A stretch of DNA of 7,693 nucleotides from a bacterium (GCA_021813595.1 JAKAKF010000128.1:1-7693), one strand, 5' to 3'; counted from the stretch's first letter, positions 1 through 7,177 are shown. Notes: a model not told the origin generated them from the sequence alone. A program made the numbers and translations.

Positions 1-1
1 T

Positions 2-649
2 TATATTAAATTTTTAAAACGCCGGTCGGGATTTTTTAAATTTATTTTTTTCGACGCAAGAGACGACATAGTCATAAGGAGATATTCCGAAACCCGAAGA
101 AAGCATCCTTTATCGGGAAGCGACATATCCTCCGCGGTTAAAAAAGAGCGCAGGCTTCTTAAAAAAGCAAAAACGGCCGCAGATGCGGTTATAGACACTT
201 CCGATATTAAAATCCACGAACTTGAGCATATCTTATCTTCGCATTTAGAAGGGCTTATATTTCCCGTTTCATTTTCCGTTAAAATAATTTCATTCGGTTT
301 TAAATACGGTCTGCCGCTAGAGGCGGACACCGTTTTCGACGCAAGATTTCTTCCGAACCCATTTTTCGTAGAGCATTTAAAAGGTTTGACCGGCATCGAT
401 ACCGAAATAGCCGATTATATGTTTTCTTTTAAAGAATCCAAAGAATTTATAAAACGTATAGCCGATTTTTTAGTTTTTACCCTGCCTCTTTACAGGAGGG
501 AAAACAAATCTTATTTTACCGCCGGAATAGGCTGTACCGGAGGCGTCCACAGGTCTGTTTTCGTAGTCGAAGAATTAAAAAAAAGGCTCGGTAGCATTAA
601 CGACGAATACGGAATATCGTATTTGCACAGAGACATTCAAAAACAATAA
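2..649 (+). CDS. rapZ: RapZ/YvcJ-family RNase adapter protein and nucleotide-binding protein, 5'-truncated
   Basis: The frame is open from base 2 to the TAA at 647-649, giving 215 residues with no start codon inside the window. Family members are about 285 residues, so about 70 N-terminal residues, including the Walker A loop, lie upstream of the window. What remains is typical of RapZ: a FFDARDDIVIRRYSETRR block followed by HPL, then a helical stretch, then FGFKYGLPLEAD and DARFLPNPFF, and near the C-terminus GCTGGVHRS, the family's GCTGGxHRS motif with Val at a position that is often Gln or Lys. In enterobacteria RapZ delivers the sRNA GlmZ to RNase E and so controls glucosamine-6-phosphate synthase. 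In other bacteria it is known mainly as an ATP/GTP-binding protein, so the RNA role here is not shown. The ATG at 386 is internal, because strong family similarity continues well upstream of it. A promoter-like sequence follows it, so metK need not depend on read-through. Confidence 0.95.
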   Translation, partial: YIKFLKRRSGFFKFIFFDARDDIVIRRYSETRRKHPLSGSDISSAVKKERRLLKKAKTAADAVIDTSDIKIHELEHILSSHLEGLIFPVSFSVKIISFGFKYGLPLEADTVFDARFLPNPFFVEHLKGLTGIDTEIADYMFSFKESKEFIKRIADFLVFTLPLYRRENKSYFTAGIGCTGGVHRSVFVVEELKKRLGSINDEYGISYLHRDIQKQ

Positions 650-654
650 ATAAA

Positions 655-683
655 TTGACCTTGAGGCGTATTTATTATATTAT
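655..683 (+). promoter_or_regulatory. Candidate sigma-70 promoter for metK-ahcY
   Basis: TTGACC at 655-660 and TATTAT at 678-683 are separated by exactly 17 bases. Each hexamer differs from consensus at one position (TTGACA, TATAAT). The site lies in the AT-rich 80-bp gap between rapZ and metK and predicts transcription starting near base 690, with a leader of about 40 nt. Because the region is AT-rich, several overlapping -10-like hexamers exist; the one listed has the best spacing. Confidence 0.5.
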
Positions 684-714
684 ATAACTAAATATATTTA
701 TTTTTCTAATTTTT

Positions 715-723
715 AAAAGGTGA
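715..723 (+). promoter_or_regulatory. Shine-Dalgarno site of metK
   Basis: The sequence AAAAGGTGA ends six bases before the ATG at 730 and matches part of the anti-SD complement AAGGAGGTGA. It supports that ATG as the metK start. Confidence 0.7.
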
Positions 724-729
724 ATTATC

Positions 730-1923
730 ATGAACAATAAAAAATCTAGTTTTATTTTTACGTCCGAGTCGGTAACCGAAGGCCATCCTGATAAAATTTG
801 CGATAAAATATCCGATTCTATCCTTGATGCTTTTATAGCGCAGGATAAATATTCCAAAGTCGCCCTTGAAACTATGGTGACGACCGGGCTTGTAGCCATT
901 GCCGGCGAGGTTTCGTCCAACGGTTCGGTAAATTATCAGGATATAATAAGAAACGTTATAAAAGAAATAGGATACGACGATTCGTCAATAGGTTTCGATT
1001 ATAAAAGCTGCGGGATAATAGCGGCCGTCGGTAAACAGTCTTCCGATATAAGAATGGGCGTCGAAAGGGAAAAAGACGAAGACCAGGGTGCCGGCGACCA
1101 GGGGCTGATGTTCGGATACGCCACGTCGGAAACGGAAGATTTTATGCCTGCTCCTATATATTACGCACATAAATTAACGAAAAGACTTGCAGAGGTTAGA
1201 AAAACCGGCGTTCTGGATTTTATAAGACCGGACGGTAAATCCCAAGTTTCCGTCAGATACGTAAACGGCGAACCGGATAAAATTACTTCCATAGTTCTTT
1301 CCACCCAGCATACGGAGTCGGTATCGCAGGAAAAACTTAAGGATGCCGTAATTTCCGAAGTTATAGGCAAGACTATACCTGCGGAACTTATGGATAAAGA
1401 TACTAAATTTTTTATAAACCCTACGGGGCGTTTTGTCATAGGCGGCCCTAACGGCGACACCGGGCTTACCGGAAGAAAAATAATAGTCGATACATACGGT
1501 GGAATGGGCAGGCACGGCGGAGGAGCTTTTTCGGGAAAGGACCCTTCAAAAGTCGATAGAAGCGGTTCCTATATGGCAAGATTTATAGCTAAAAACGTGG
1601 TCGGCAGCGGCGTAGCTAAAAAATGCGAAGTTCAGGTAGCATACGCCATAGGCGTCGCCGAACCGGTTTCTGTTATGGCAAATACTTTCGGTACGGGAAT
1701 TTATCCCGACGAAGCTATTTCGCTGGCTATTTGTAAAGTTTTTAGTTTAAAGCCTTATAACATCGTTAAAACCCTTGACCTTTTAAGGCCTATTTATGCT
1801 AAGACATCCAACTACGGACACTTCGGAAGATTCGACGACGATTTCGTATGGGAAAAACTTAATAAAATCGAAGAAATCAAGAAAGAGGCTCAGAGCTTAA
1901 GCAAAACTAAAGAATTCGTATAA
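730..1923 (+). CDS. metK: S-adenosylmethionine synthetase (methionine adenosyltransferase)
   Basis: Cytoplasmic enzyme that joins methionine and ATP to make S-adenosylmethionine, releasing phosphate and pyrophosphate. It has 397 residues, slightly longer than the usual 380-390. Family signatures are intact: [12 protein letters not shown] near residues 11-22, with the catalytic-loop His and Asp of [17 protein letters not shown] at about 120-131; [20 protein letters not shown] at about 229-248; and the phosphate-binding GGGAFSGKD at about 263-271. The C-terminus carries the usual YGHFGR block (362-367) and then a charged, Lys/Glu-rich tail that accounts for the extra length. The start is set by the SD site six bases upstream. 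ahcY follows after 46 bp on the same strand, which pairs SAM synthesis with removal of its by-product SAH. No truncation or missing catalytic residue was seen. Confidence 0.98.
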   Translation: MNNKKSSFIFTSESVTEGHPDKICDKISDSILDAFIAQDKYSKVALETMVTTGLVAIAGEVSSNGSVNYQDIIRNVIKEIGYDDSSIGFDYKSCGIIAAVGKQSSDIRMGVEREKDEDQGAGDQGLMFGYATSETEDFMPAPIYYAHKLTKRLAEVRKTGVLDFIRPDGKSQVSVRYVNGEPDKITSIVLSTQHTESVSQEKLKDAVISEVIGKTIPAELMDKDTKFFINPTGRFVIGGPNGDTGLTGRKIIVDTYGGMGRHGGGAFSGKDPSKVDRSGSYMARFIAKNVVGSGVAKKCEVQVAYAIGVAEPVSVMANTFGTGIYPDEAISLAICKVFSLKPYNIVKTLDLLRPIYAKTSNYGHFGRFDDDFVWEKLNKIEEIKKEAQSLSKTKEFV

Positions 1924-1969
1924 AAGTTCGACTATATTAATTTATATAATAATAAATCTGGAGATTTAA

Positions 1970-3220
1970 ATGGCGGATATAAAAGACGTTAAACTTGCAA
2001 AACAGGGCAAAGAAAGAATTTTATGGGCGGAACAGGATATGCCCGTTTTGGGATTAATAAAAGGGCAGTTTGCCGAAAAAAAACCTTTTAAAGGTTTAAA
2101 TATGGGGCTATGTCTTCATGTAACGGCCGAAACGGCAAACCTTGCTAGAACTCTTAACGAAGGCGGGGCGAACGTATATCTGTGCGCTTCCAATCCGCTT
2201 TCGACACAGGACGATGTAGCCGCCTCCCTTACAAAGGATTTCGGAATCGACGTTTACGCCATAAAAGGGGAAGATTCCGATACCTATTATAAACACATAG
2301 AAAGCATACTCAGCCATGAGCCTAACGTTACCCTCGACGACGGCGCCGACCTAATATCGGTAATACATAAGAAGCATAAAAAATTAATTAAAAATATTAA
2401 GGCGTCTATGGAGGAAACGACTACCGGCGTAATAAGGCTTCGCTCTATGCAGGCGGCCGGAGAACTCAAGATACCCGTTATAGCGGTTAACGACGCCGAC
2501 GCCAAGCATCTTTTCGACAACAGGTACGGCACGGGTCAATCTACTATCGACGGAATAATAAGAGCTACGGATATGCTTCTAGCGGGCAAAAATTTCGTGG
2601 TTATGGGTTACGGATGGTGCGGCAAGGGACTTGCATCGAGAGCAAGAGGCATAGGTTCCAACGTCATAGTTACCGAAATCGACCCCGTCAAGGCTTTAGA
2701 AGCCGTAATGGACGGATTCAGGGTTATGAAAGGAACTGATGCGGCAAAAATAGGCGATATTTTTTGCACGGTTACCGGCGATATTAACGTTATCGACGTC
2801 GAACATTTCGAGAACATGAAAGACGGCGCGATAGTTTCCAACTCCGGACATTTCGACGTAGAAATAAACATAAAAAAGCTGAAAAAAATGGCAAAAAAAG
2901 TTAGAACCGTCAAAGATTTCGTCGAAGAATATACTTTGGAAGACGGCAAAAGAATATATCTCCTTGCCGAAGGCAGGCTCATAAACCTTGCAAGCGCGCA
3001 CGGGCATCCCGCAAGCGTTATGGATATGAGTTTTTCCGTCCAGGCTCTTTCGGCGGAGTTTGCCGTTTTAGGGAAGACTATGTCGCCCGGGGTTTACAAC
3101 GTTCCTAAAGAAATAGACGAGCGAATCGCTTCCTTAAAACTTAAGTCGATGGATATTGAAATAGATACCCTTACCGAAGAACAGATAAACTATTTAAAAT
3201 CGTGGCAGGAAGGAACGTAG
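1970..3220 (+). CDS. ahcY: S-adenosylhomocysteine hydrolase (adenosylhomocysteinase), archaeal/Thermotoga-like form
   Basis: NAD-dependent cytoplasmic enzyme that reversibly splits S-adenosylhomocysteine into adenosine and homocysteine, relieving SAH inhibition of methyltransferases. It has 416 residues. Visible features: H50-x-T52-x-E54, LDDGAD with Asp124, EETTTG with Glu149, [11 protein letters not shown] with Lys179 and Asp183, the Rossmann NAD loop GYGWCGKG (213-220) followed by the ITEID-like VTEID (234-238), GHFD at 293-296, and GHP at 345-347. By alignment from memory these match human His55, Asp131, Glu156, Lys186, Asp190, His301 and His353. Unlike canonical enzymes, Thr188 stands where human has Cys195, the NAD loop reads GYGWCGKG rather than GYGDVGKG, and the protein ends in SWQEGT without the C-terminal Lys/Tyr tail that reaches the neighbouring subunit's NAD. 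A modest SD (CTGGAG, 1958-1963) precedes the ATG. S-inosylhomocysteine as the true substrate is an alternative. Confidence 0.96.
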   Translation: MADIKDVKLAKQGKERILWAEQDMPVLGLIKGQFAEKKPFKGLNMGLCLHVTAETANLARTLNEGGANVYLCASNPLSTQDDVAASLTKDFGIDVYAIKGEDSDTYYKHIESILSHEPNVTLDDGADLISVIHKKHKKLIKNIKASMEETTTGVIRLRSMQAAGELKIPVIAVNDADAKHLFDNRYGTGQSTIDGIIRATDMLLAGKNFVVMGYGWCGKGLASRARGIGSNVIVTEIDPVKALEAVMDGFRVMKGTDAAKIGDIFCTVTGDINVIDVEHFENMKDGAIVSNSGHFDVEINIKKLKKMAKKVRTVKDFVEEYTLEDGKRIYLLAEGRLINLASAHGHPASVMDMSFSVQALSAEFAVLGKTMSPGVYNVPKEIDERIASLKLKSMDIEIDTLTEEQINYLKSWQEGT

Positions 3221-3234
3221 GACGGGACTGGCGG

Positions 3235-4008
3235 TTAATCTTTATTAATGTCGTAAATATATTTAATCCCTTTAAGCGTACAGTGTTCGTCAAGGATTTT
3301 TTCTGCATTTACGTCTATATCGTCGAATACGAGGCTTGATTGTCCGCCGGTAAAAATTACGCTCAAATTTTCCGCGCCGCAGATATTGTAAAAATCGCAG
3401 ATATTATCTATAAACCCTTTTATTAAAAACAAAACCCCGTTAAATATTCCGGACAGTATTGCCGATTCGGTATTTGTTCCTATGAGAGTTTTCGGTTTGG
3501 CTATTTTAATCAAAGGAAGTTTTTCGGTAGATTCATAAAGACTGTCCGCAAGAGCCGACAAGCCGGGGTAGATAATTCCGCCTAAAAAGTCCCCGTTTTT
3601 ATTGACGATGTCTATCGTTAAAGCCGTTCCTAAATCGACCACTATTTTAAATTTACGGTTTGAAAAATGGGCGCAACTGACGTTTGCTATTCTGTCGGTA
3701 CCTATTTTTCCGCTGTTTTCTATGCATATTCTAACATTAAGTTTTGCATCCGGAGAAATAAAGAACGTTTCCAATTTTGCTTTGGCAAAGAATTCTTTGT
3801 ATAACGGATTGGCGGAAGGCGCCACGGACGAAACGGAAACGGCCTTTAAGTCTTTTAAGGAGATGTTTTTGGACAGGAATTTCTTTAAATCCTGCAGGGA
3901 CGAAATTTTTGCGGTATCTATCCTGAAAGTTTTAATTATATCGTAGCCGTTCTCTTCAAACAACCCGAAAGAAGAAGACGAGTTGCCTATATCGCACGAT
4001 AATATCAT
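3235..4008 (-). CDS. coaX: Type III pantothenate kinase
   Basis: Phosphorylates pantothenate to 4'-phosphopantothenate, the first step of coenzyme A synthesis, in the cytoplasm. Type III enzymes belong to the ASKHA fold, need a monovalent cation and are not feedback-inhibited by CoA. It has 257 residues, normal for the family. Motifs in order: the phosphate-1 loop DIGN at residues 6-9, GTDRIAN at 103-109 with Asp105 as the likely catalytic base, DLGTALTID at 125-133 (phosphate-2 loop), GGIIYPG at 143-149, GTNTESA near 177-183, and FTGGQ at 219-223 (adenosine-loop region). All expected acidic residues are present. It is the last gene of the minus-strand run, 19 bp after birA. No SD-like sequence is visible in that gap, so translation may rely on coupling to birA. 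Its stop codon lies only 14 bp from the ahcY stop on the opposite strand. Confidence 0.96.
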   Translation of the reverse strand: MILSCDIGNSSSSFGLFEENGYDIIKTFRIDTAKISSLQDLKKFLSKNISLKDLKAVSVSSVAPSANPLYKEFFAKAKLETFFISPDAKLNVRICIENSGKIGTDRIANVSCAHFSNRKFKIVVDLGTALTIDIVNKNGDFLGGIIYPGLSALADSLYESTEKLPLIKIAKPKTLIGTNTESAILSGIFNGVLFLIKGFIDNICDFYNICGAENLSVIFTGGQSSLVFDDIDVNAEKILDEHCTLKGIKYIYDINKD

Positions 4009-4027
4009 AAAATAAGTAAATTAAAAT

Positions 4028-4840
4028 TTAAAAGTATATTTCGCCGGAGATAATCTTTTCCAGTTCGTTTTCGCCCGTTTTTAAAAGAAGAGCTCCTTTG
4101 GAATCTATGCCTACGACCTGCCCTTCAACCTTTCTATTCTCGACGTTTATCGAGATAACCTTACCCATCATTCCGAAGTATTTTTGATAATAGCCGAGAA
4201 CGGAAGACAATCCCGTAGATAAAAACATTTCATAGTATTTATCGAATTTATTTAAAATAGAAGCTATCAGCCTGTTTCTGTCGATGAGGGAGCTTGAACC
4301 GTTTGTTTTTTCCGATTCTATTAACAGCGAGGTTGCGATATTTTTTATATTACCGTCCATATATTTTTCCGGCATATTTACGTTCATTCCTATGCCAACC
4401 ACCATATATTCTATCGACATATTCTGCGTGCTCATTTCAGTCAATATTCCTGAAACTTTTTTAGAACCTATGAGAATGTCGTTGGGCCATTTAATCTGAG
4501 GCTTGAGGGATGCGACTTCGGATATTGCGTCCGCTACCGATACCGCGGCTAAAATCGTCATTCCCTGGGCTGTTTCCGGAGTAAATTTAGGCCTTAATAT
4601 TATAGACATATAAATATTGCATCCGCATGGGGATGTCCAGAATTTTCCGTTTCTGCCCCTTCCTTTTTCCTGATAATCCGCAATAACCACGCTTCCGTTT
4701 TTTACGCCTTTAGCGGCGAGGTTTCTGGCGAGAGTGTTTGTAGAATCGACTTTTTCTTCATAGTACAAGTTTTTTCCAGCAAAAGACCCCTTCAGCATTT
4801 TTTTAATTTCGAATATATCTATATAATTTATTTGTTCCAT
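4028..4840 (-). CDS. birA: Biotin--[acetyl-CoA-carboxylase] ligase, monofunctional (no DNA-binding domain)
   Basis: Activates biotin with ATP to biotinyl-5'-AMP and attaches it to the target lysine of biotin carboxyl carrier proteins. It has 270 residues. The catalytic core starts at about residue 25 with the substrate-contacting VDSTN (31-35). Then come the biotin/adenylate loop GRGRNGKFW (60-68), KWPND (117-121), KVSGILTE (128-135) and GIGMNVN (149-155). A small C-terminal SH3-like barrel covers about 225-270. Only some 25-30 residues precede the core, too few for the winged helix found in bifunctional BirA repressors, so this enzyme should not repress biotin genes itself. The start is supported by an SD (AAGAGG, complement of 4848-4853) seven bases upstream of the ATG. 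It sits 53 bp after nadC and 19 bp before coaX in what looks like one coenzyme operon. Confidence 0.96.
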   Translation of the reverse strand: MEQINYIDIFEIKKMLKGSFAGKNLYYEEKVDSTNTLARNLAAKGVKNGSVVIADYQEKGRGRNGKFWTSPCGCNIYMSIILRPKFTPETAQGMTILAAVSVADAISEVASLKPQIKWPNDILIGSKKVSGILTEMSTQNMSIEYMVVGIGMNVNMPEKYMDGNIKNIATSLLIESEKTNGSSSLIDRNRLIASILNKFDKYYEMFLSTGLSSVLGYYQKYFGMMGKVISINVENRKVEGQVVGIDSKGALLLKTGENELEKIISGEIYF

Positions 4841-4847
4841 TTTTCGG

Positions 4848-4853
4848 CCTCTT
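4848..4853 (-). promoter_or_regulatory. Shine-Dalgarno site of birA
   Basis: Read on the minus strand this is AAGAGG, seven bases before the birA ATG at 4840. It fixes the start of the short, HTH-less form of the ligase. Confidence 0.6.
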
Positions 4854-4893
4854 AATTTATTATTATATACTATATGCCATTTTTTTTCTTATT

Positions 4894-5745
4894 TTACTTG
4901 GCGAAATTTAAAGAAAAATCGGCGGGAATTACGGAATTGGTAAGCGACCCCATAGAAATATAATCGACCTCTGTTTCCGCGGCAATTTTTCTTAAATTAT
5001 CTATAGTTATATTGCCGGATGCTTCCGTGACGGCTTTTCCGCCTATTATTACAACGGCTTTTTTCATTGTTTTTATATCCATATTGTCCAGCATTATGAC
5101 GTCCGCTTTTGCTTCCAATGCAGATTTGACTTCATCTAAAGTCGCGGTTTCTATCTCAATTTTTAAATTTAAACCGGAATAGTGTTTTCTTACCGATTCC
5201 ATCGCTTTTTTTATTCCGCCCGCAAGTTTAATATGATTGTCCTTTATGAGTATTCCCGATGAAAGGTCGAATCTGTGGTTTTCTCCTCCGCCCGTTTTGA
5301 CGGCATATTTTTGGAGCAGTCTTAATCCGGGAATAGTCTTTCTCGTGTCTAAAATTTTTGTTTTCAGGCCATCTAGTTCTTTAGACGCGATATTAGATAT
5401 CGTTGCGATGCCCGACAGGTGCTGGAGGAAATTAAGCGCGGTCCTTTCTCCGTAAAGTATGGCGCTCGCTTTAGCTTCGAGAGATATTATCTTCTGCGAT
5501 TTAACCGCTCTGTCCCCTTCGCCGCACAAAAAATCTATTTTAAAATTATTTTTTGTAATTATGTCGAACACAGAGGAAAATATCTGCAGTCCGCACACTA
5601 CGGCATCTTTTTTTGCGGTAACCTCGCAACGCATAACCGGGTCGCCGTCTAAAGTTACGGCATCCGTGGTTATATCGCCGCCTTTGATATCTTCATTCAA
5701 AGCCGCATATATAAGAGGTTTTACCTGAAGTTCGAAAATACGCAT
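4894..5745 (-). CDS. nadC: Nicotinate-nucleotide pyrophosphorylase (quinolinate phosphoribosyltransferase, decarboxylating)
   Basis: Converts quinolinate and PRPP to nicotinate mononucleotide, CO2 and pyrophosphate, the step where de novo synthesis enters the NAD pathway. It has 283 residues, the family norm. Visible motifs: NEDIKGGDITTDAV (17-30), GERTALNFLQHLSGIAT (99-115) with Glu100-Arg101, LDTRKTIPGLR (132-142), KTGGGENHR (150-158), IKDNH (167-171), IEIET (196-200), MLDNM (218-222), EASGNI (241-246), and SMGSLTNS (264-271), the last in place of the more usual SVGALTHS. Substrate-binding Arg, Lys and His residues in these motifs are retained. The ATG lies 10 bp after the stop of the receiver-domain gene, with only a weak SD, which suggests co-transcription and translational coupling. 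Neither nadA nor nadB is in the window. Confidence 0.97.
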   Translation of the reverse strand: MRIFELQVKPLIYAALNEDIKGGDITTDAVTLDGDPVMRCEVTAKKDAVVCGLQIFSSVFDIITKNNFKIDFLCGEGDRAVKSQKIISLEAKASAILYGERTALNFLQHLSGIATISNIASKELDGLKTKILDTRKTIPGLRLLQKYAVKTGGGENHRFDLSSGILIKDNHIKLAGGIKKAMESVRKHYSGLNLKIEIETATLDEVKSALEAKADVIMLDNMDIKTMKKAVVIIGGKAVTEASGNITIDNLRKIAAETEVDYISMGSLTNSVIPADFSLNFAK

Positions 5746-5755
5746 ATCTTAACCG

Positions 5756-7177
5756 TTATTGTTGTTTAATCTTTTCTATTTCTTCTTTGACGATCTTTTC
5801 TATAATTTCTGGAAGATAGGCTTTTACGGCTTCGGTTATTTGAGGTTTAATCTCGTCGATAGTCTTTTCTATGGCGTTTTTTAAATAATCTTCCAATTTA
5901 ACGAGATTTTGTTCGTCTAAAATTTTCAAATTTAACTCTCCTTCGGATTTTTTAGTATTTATATTCATATCTGGTTTATATGCTTCAGGTTCGACGGCCT
6001 CCTCTTCACTGCCTCCTCCTAAAGCTATATTAAAGCCGGCGAAAGGTTCCTCTGAATCTGAGGCGCTTGAAGCGTCGGAGGCATTTTTATTATGCTCCGT
6101 CTGAAGAGCTATGGAGTCGAACGATACCGCTGATTCGAAGGTTTCCGCCGGCGTGTTTAATTCAAATATTCCCGCAGGTTTATCGTATTCGGATATATTA
6201 TCCCTCTCTGAAACTTCAGCGGCATTGTTAAACTGAGACGTTTCGGGTCGTCCGAAGATTTCCGCAGGCGCGTCGGCGAAAATCTGTTCGGGTTCCTGTT
6301 GCTGTTCCGGTTCGGGAGTTTTTTCGAGCGGTTCGAACCGTTCTTCCGGTTCTGCGGCTTTTGCATAAGGCGCAGGCAGTTCTTCAGGTTCTGCCGCTTC
6401 CGCATATGATGCAAAAGGCGTTGCCTGTTCTTCATCCCTTGCTTCATTCTGAGCGGTAATTAATTCTATATCCGGAATTTCAGCGGCCGTCGCCGTCGGC
6501 GCGTCTTCTATGATATAACTGCCGGGAGCATGGGGTTCGTCTTTTTTGTTTAGGTCCTGAAATTCTTTAAATATTGCGTCGTCTTTAAATAAATTTTCGA
6601 ATGCCTGGCTTAATTCGGAAGATTCAAGGCTGTTATTTTCGTGTTCTTTATTATCGCCAAGGGTATCCACGGTATTCTCGGCGGCGGCTTTTGCGGCGGC
6701 ATTTTCCTCTGTTTCTTTAATTTCGAAGGCTCCGATATCGTATATCTTTTCTCCCGCATTTCCAGTCTTTGCGGTATTGTCCGCGGCATCAGAAACGGCA
6801 TTGCTTCCATTAAGCGTTCTTTTTATTTTAGAAATAAAAGTTTCTTTATCGAAAGGCCTGTATATGAAACCGTCGGCTTTAAGTTTTATCAGTGTCTCTC
6901 TTTCATTGTCCGATAAATCCGACGGGACTAATAAAATCAGCGGTATATTAGAGAATTCCTTGCTTGTTTTTATTTCCGTTATGCTTTTTTTTATTTCGGT
7001 GTCGATAGTGTTGTAGCCTAATACGATTATATCGGGAATTAGGTTTTTAGCCGCTTTATAAATGGCGGTCGGTTCGCCGACAAGGGTAAGCTTAAATTCG
7101 GGATTATTGAGAAATATGGTGGCCACGGCTCTTTGCATTGACTCGCTTTCGTCTATAAAAATTAAATTATACGACAT
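5756..7177 (-). CDS. Degenerate receiver-domain protein with acidic Pro/Glu/Ala-rich linker and PopZ-like C-terminal helices
   Basis: A 473-residue protein in three parts. Residues 1-122 form a CheY-like receiver: acidic pair Asp9-Glu10, the PDIIVL strand (48-53), PLILLV (79-84) and GFIYRPFD (103-110). The phosphoacceptor Asp is replaced by Gly54, the conserved Thr/Ser by Val84 and the conserved Lys by Arg107, so phosphorylation is unlikely. Residues 123-412 are a low-complexity linker rich in Ala, Glu, Pro and Asp. It holds a possible amphipathic helix (about 189-212) and two YA[EK]AAEPEE repeats (258-266, 271-279). Residues 413-473 are predicted helical; the end, with LPEIIEKIVKEEIEKI (455-470), resembles the C-terminal oligomerisation region of PopZ and tails of deltaproteobacterial receiver proteins. 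There is no signal peptide or membrane segment, so it should be cytoplasmic. The start is supported by a GGAGG SD and an upstream promoter. It heads the nadC-birA-coaX run. Function is unknown; scaffold or adaptor is my inference. Confidence 0.85.
   Translation of the reverse strand: MSYNLIFIDESESMQRAVATIFLNNPEFKLTLVGEPTAIYKAAKNLIPDIIVLGYNTIDTEIKKSITEIKTSKEFSNIPLILLVPSDLSDNERETLIKLKADGFIYRPFDKETFISKIKRTLNGSNAVSDAADNTAKTGNAGEKIYDIGAFEIKETEENAAAKAAAENTVDTLGDNKEHENNSLESSELSQAFENLFKDDAIFKEFQDLNKKDEPHAPGSYIIEDAPTATAAEIPDIELITAQNEARDEEQATPFASYAEAAEPEELPAPYAKAAEPEERFEPLEKTPEPEQQQEPEQIFADAPAEIFGRPETSQFNNAAEVSERDNISEYDKPAGIFELNTPAETFESAVSFDSIALQTEHNKNASDASSASDSEEPFAGFNIALGGGSEEEAVEPEAYKPDMNINTKKSEGELNLKILDEQNLVKLEDYLKNAIEKTIDEIKPQITEAVKAYLPEIIEKIVKEEIEKIKQQ
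6341..6418 (-). repeat. Two imperfect 39-bp tandem repeats inside the linker coding region
   Basis: Bases 6341-6379 and 6380-6418 are adjacent units of 39 bp. Their first 27 bases differ at only four positions; the last 12 are much more diverged. They encode the two copies of YA[EK]AAEPEE, 13 residues apart. Three of the four differences are silent in effect and one changes Glu to Lys, consistent with a short in-frame duplication in a disordered linker. Confidence 0.7.

Noticed and set aside
1..396. A minus-strand open frame of 131 codons opposite rapZ
   Set aside because: The plus strand here encodes clear RapZ motifs. The antisense frame has no family features and is a shadow.
386..649. 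A separate small gene starting at ATG 386
   Set aside because: The same frame stays open and RapZ-like all the way upstream to the window edge, so this ATG is an internal methionine codon.
650..729. A SAM-sensing riboswitch in front of metK
   Set aside because: The predicted leader is about 40 nt of AT-rich sequence with no GC-rich paired stems. It is too short for SAM-I and shows no recognisable core of other classes.
1924..1969. A SAH riboswitch or separate promoter in front of ahcY
   Set aside because: The 46-bp gap is AT-rich with no paired stems. A perfect TATAAT at 1945-1950 exists, but no -35 fits at 16-18 bp and the start would fall on the SD site, so it is likely chance in AT-rich DNA.
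3235..3248. A hairpin TTAAT-CTTT-ATTAA at the end of coaX as a terminator
   Set aside because: It is a five-pair stem made only of A-T pairs, too weak for intrinsic termination, and it lies within the coaX coding end.
4862..4890. An internal minus-strand promoter between nadC and birA (TATAAT at 4867-4862)
   Set aside because: The -10 is perfect, but the hexamer 17 bp upstream is AAGAAA and there is no extended -10 TG. Weak at best.
6157..6447. A minus-strand frame of 96 codons within the linker region
   Set aside because: It is an out-of-frame reading of the repetitive linker, rich in Arg, Asn and Lys, with no family features or own SD.
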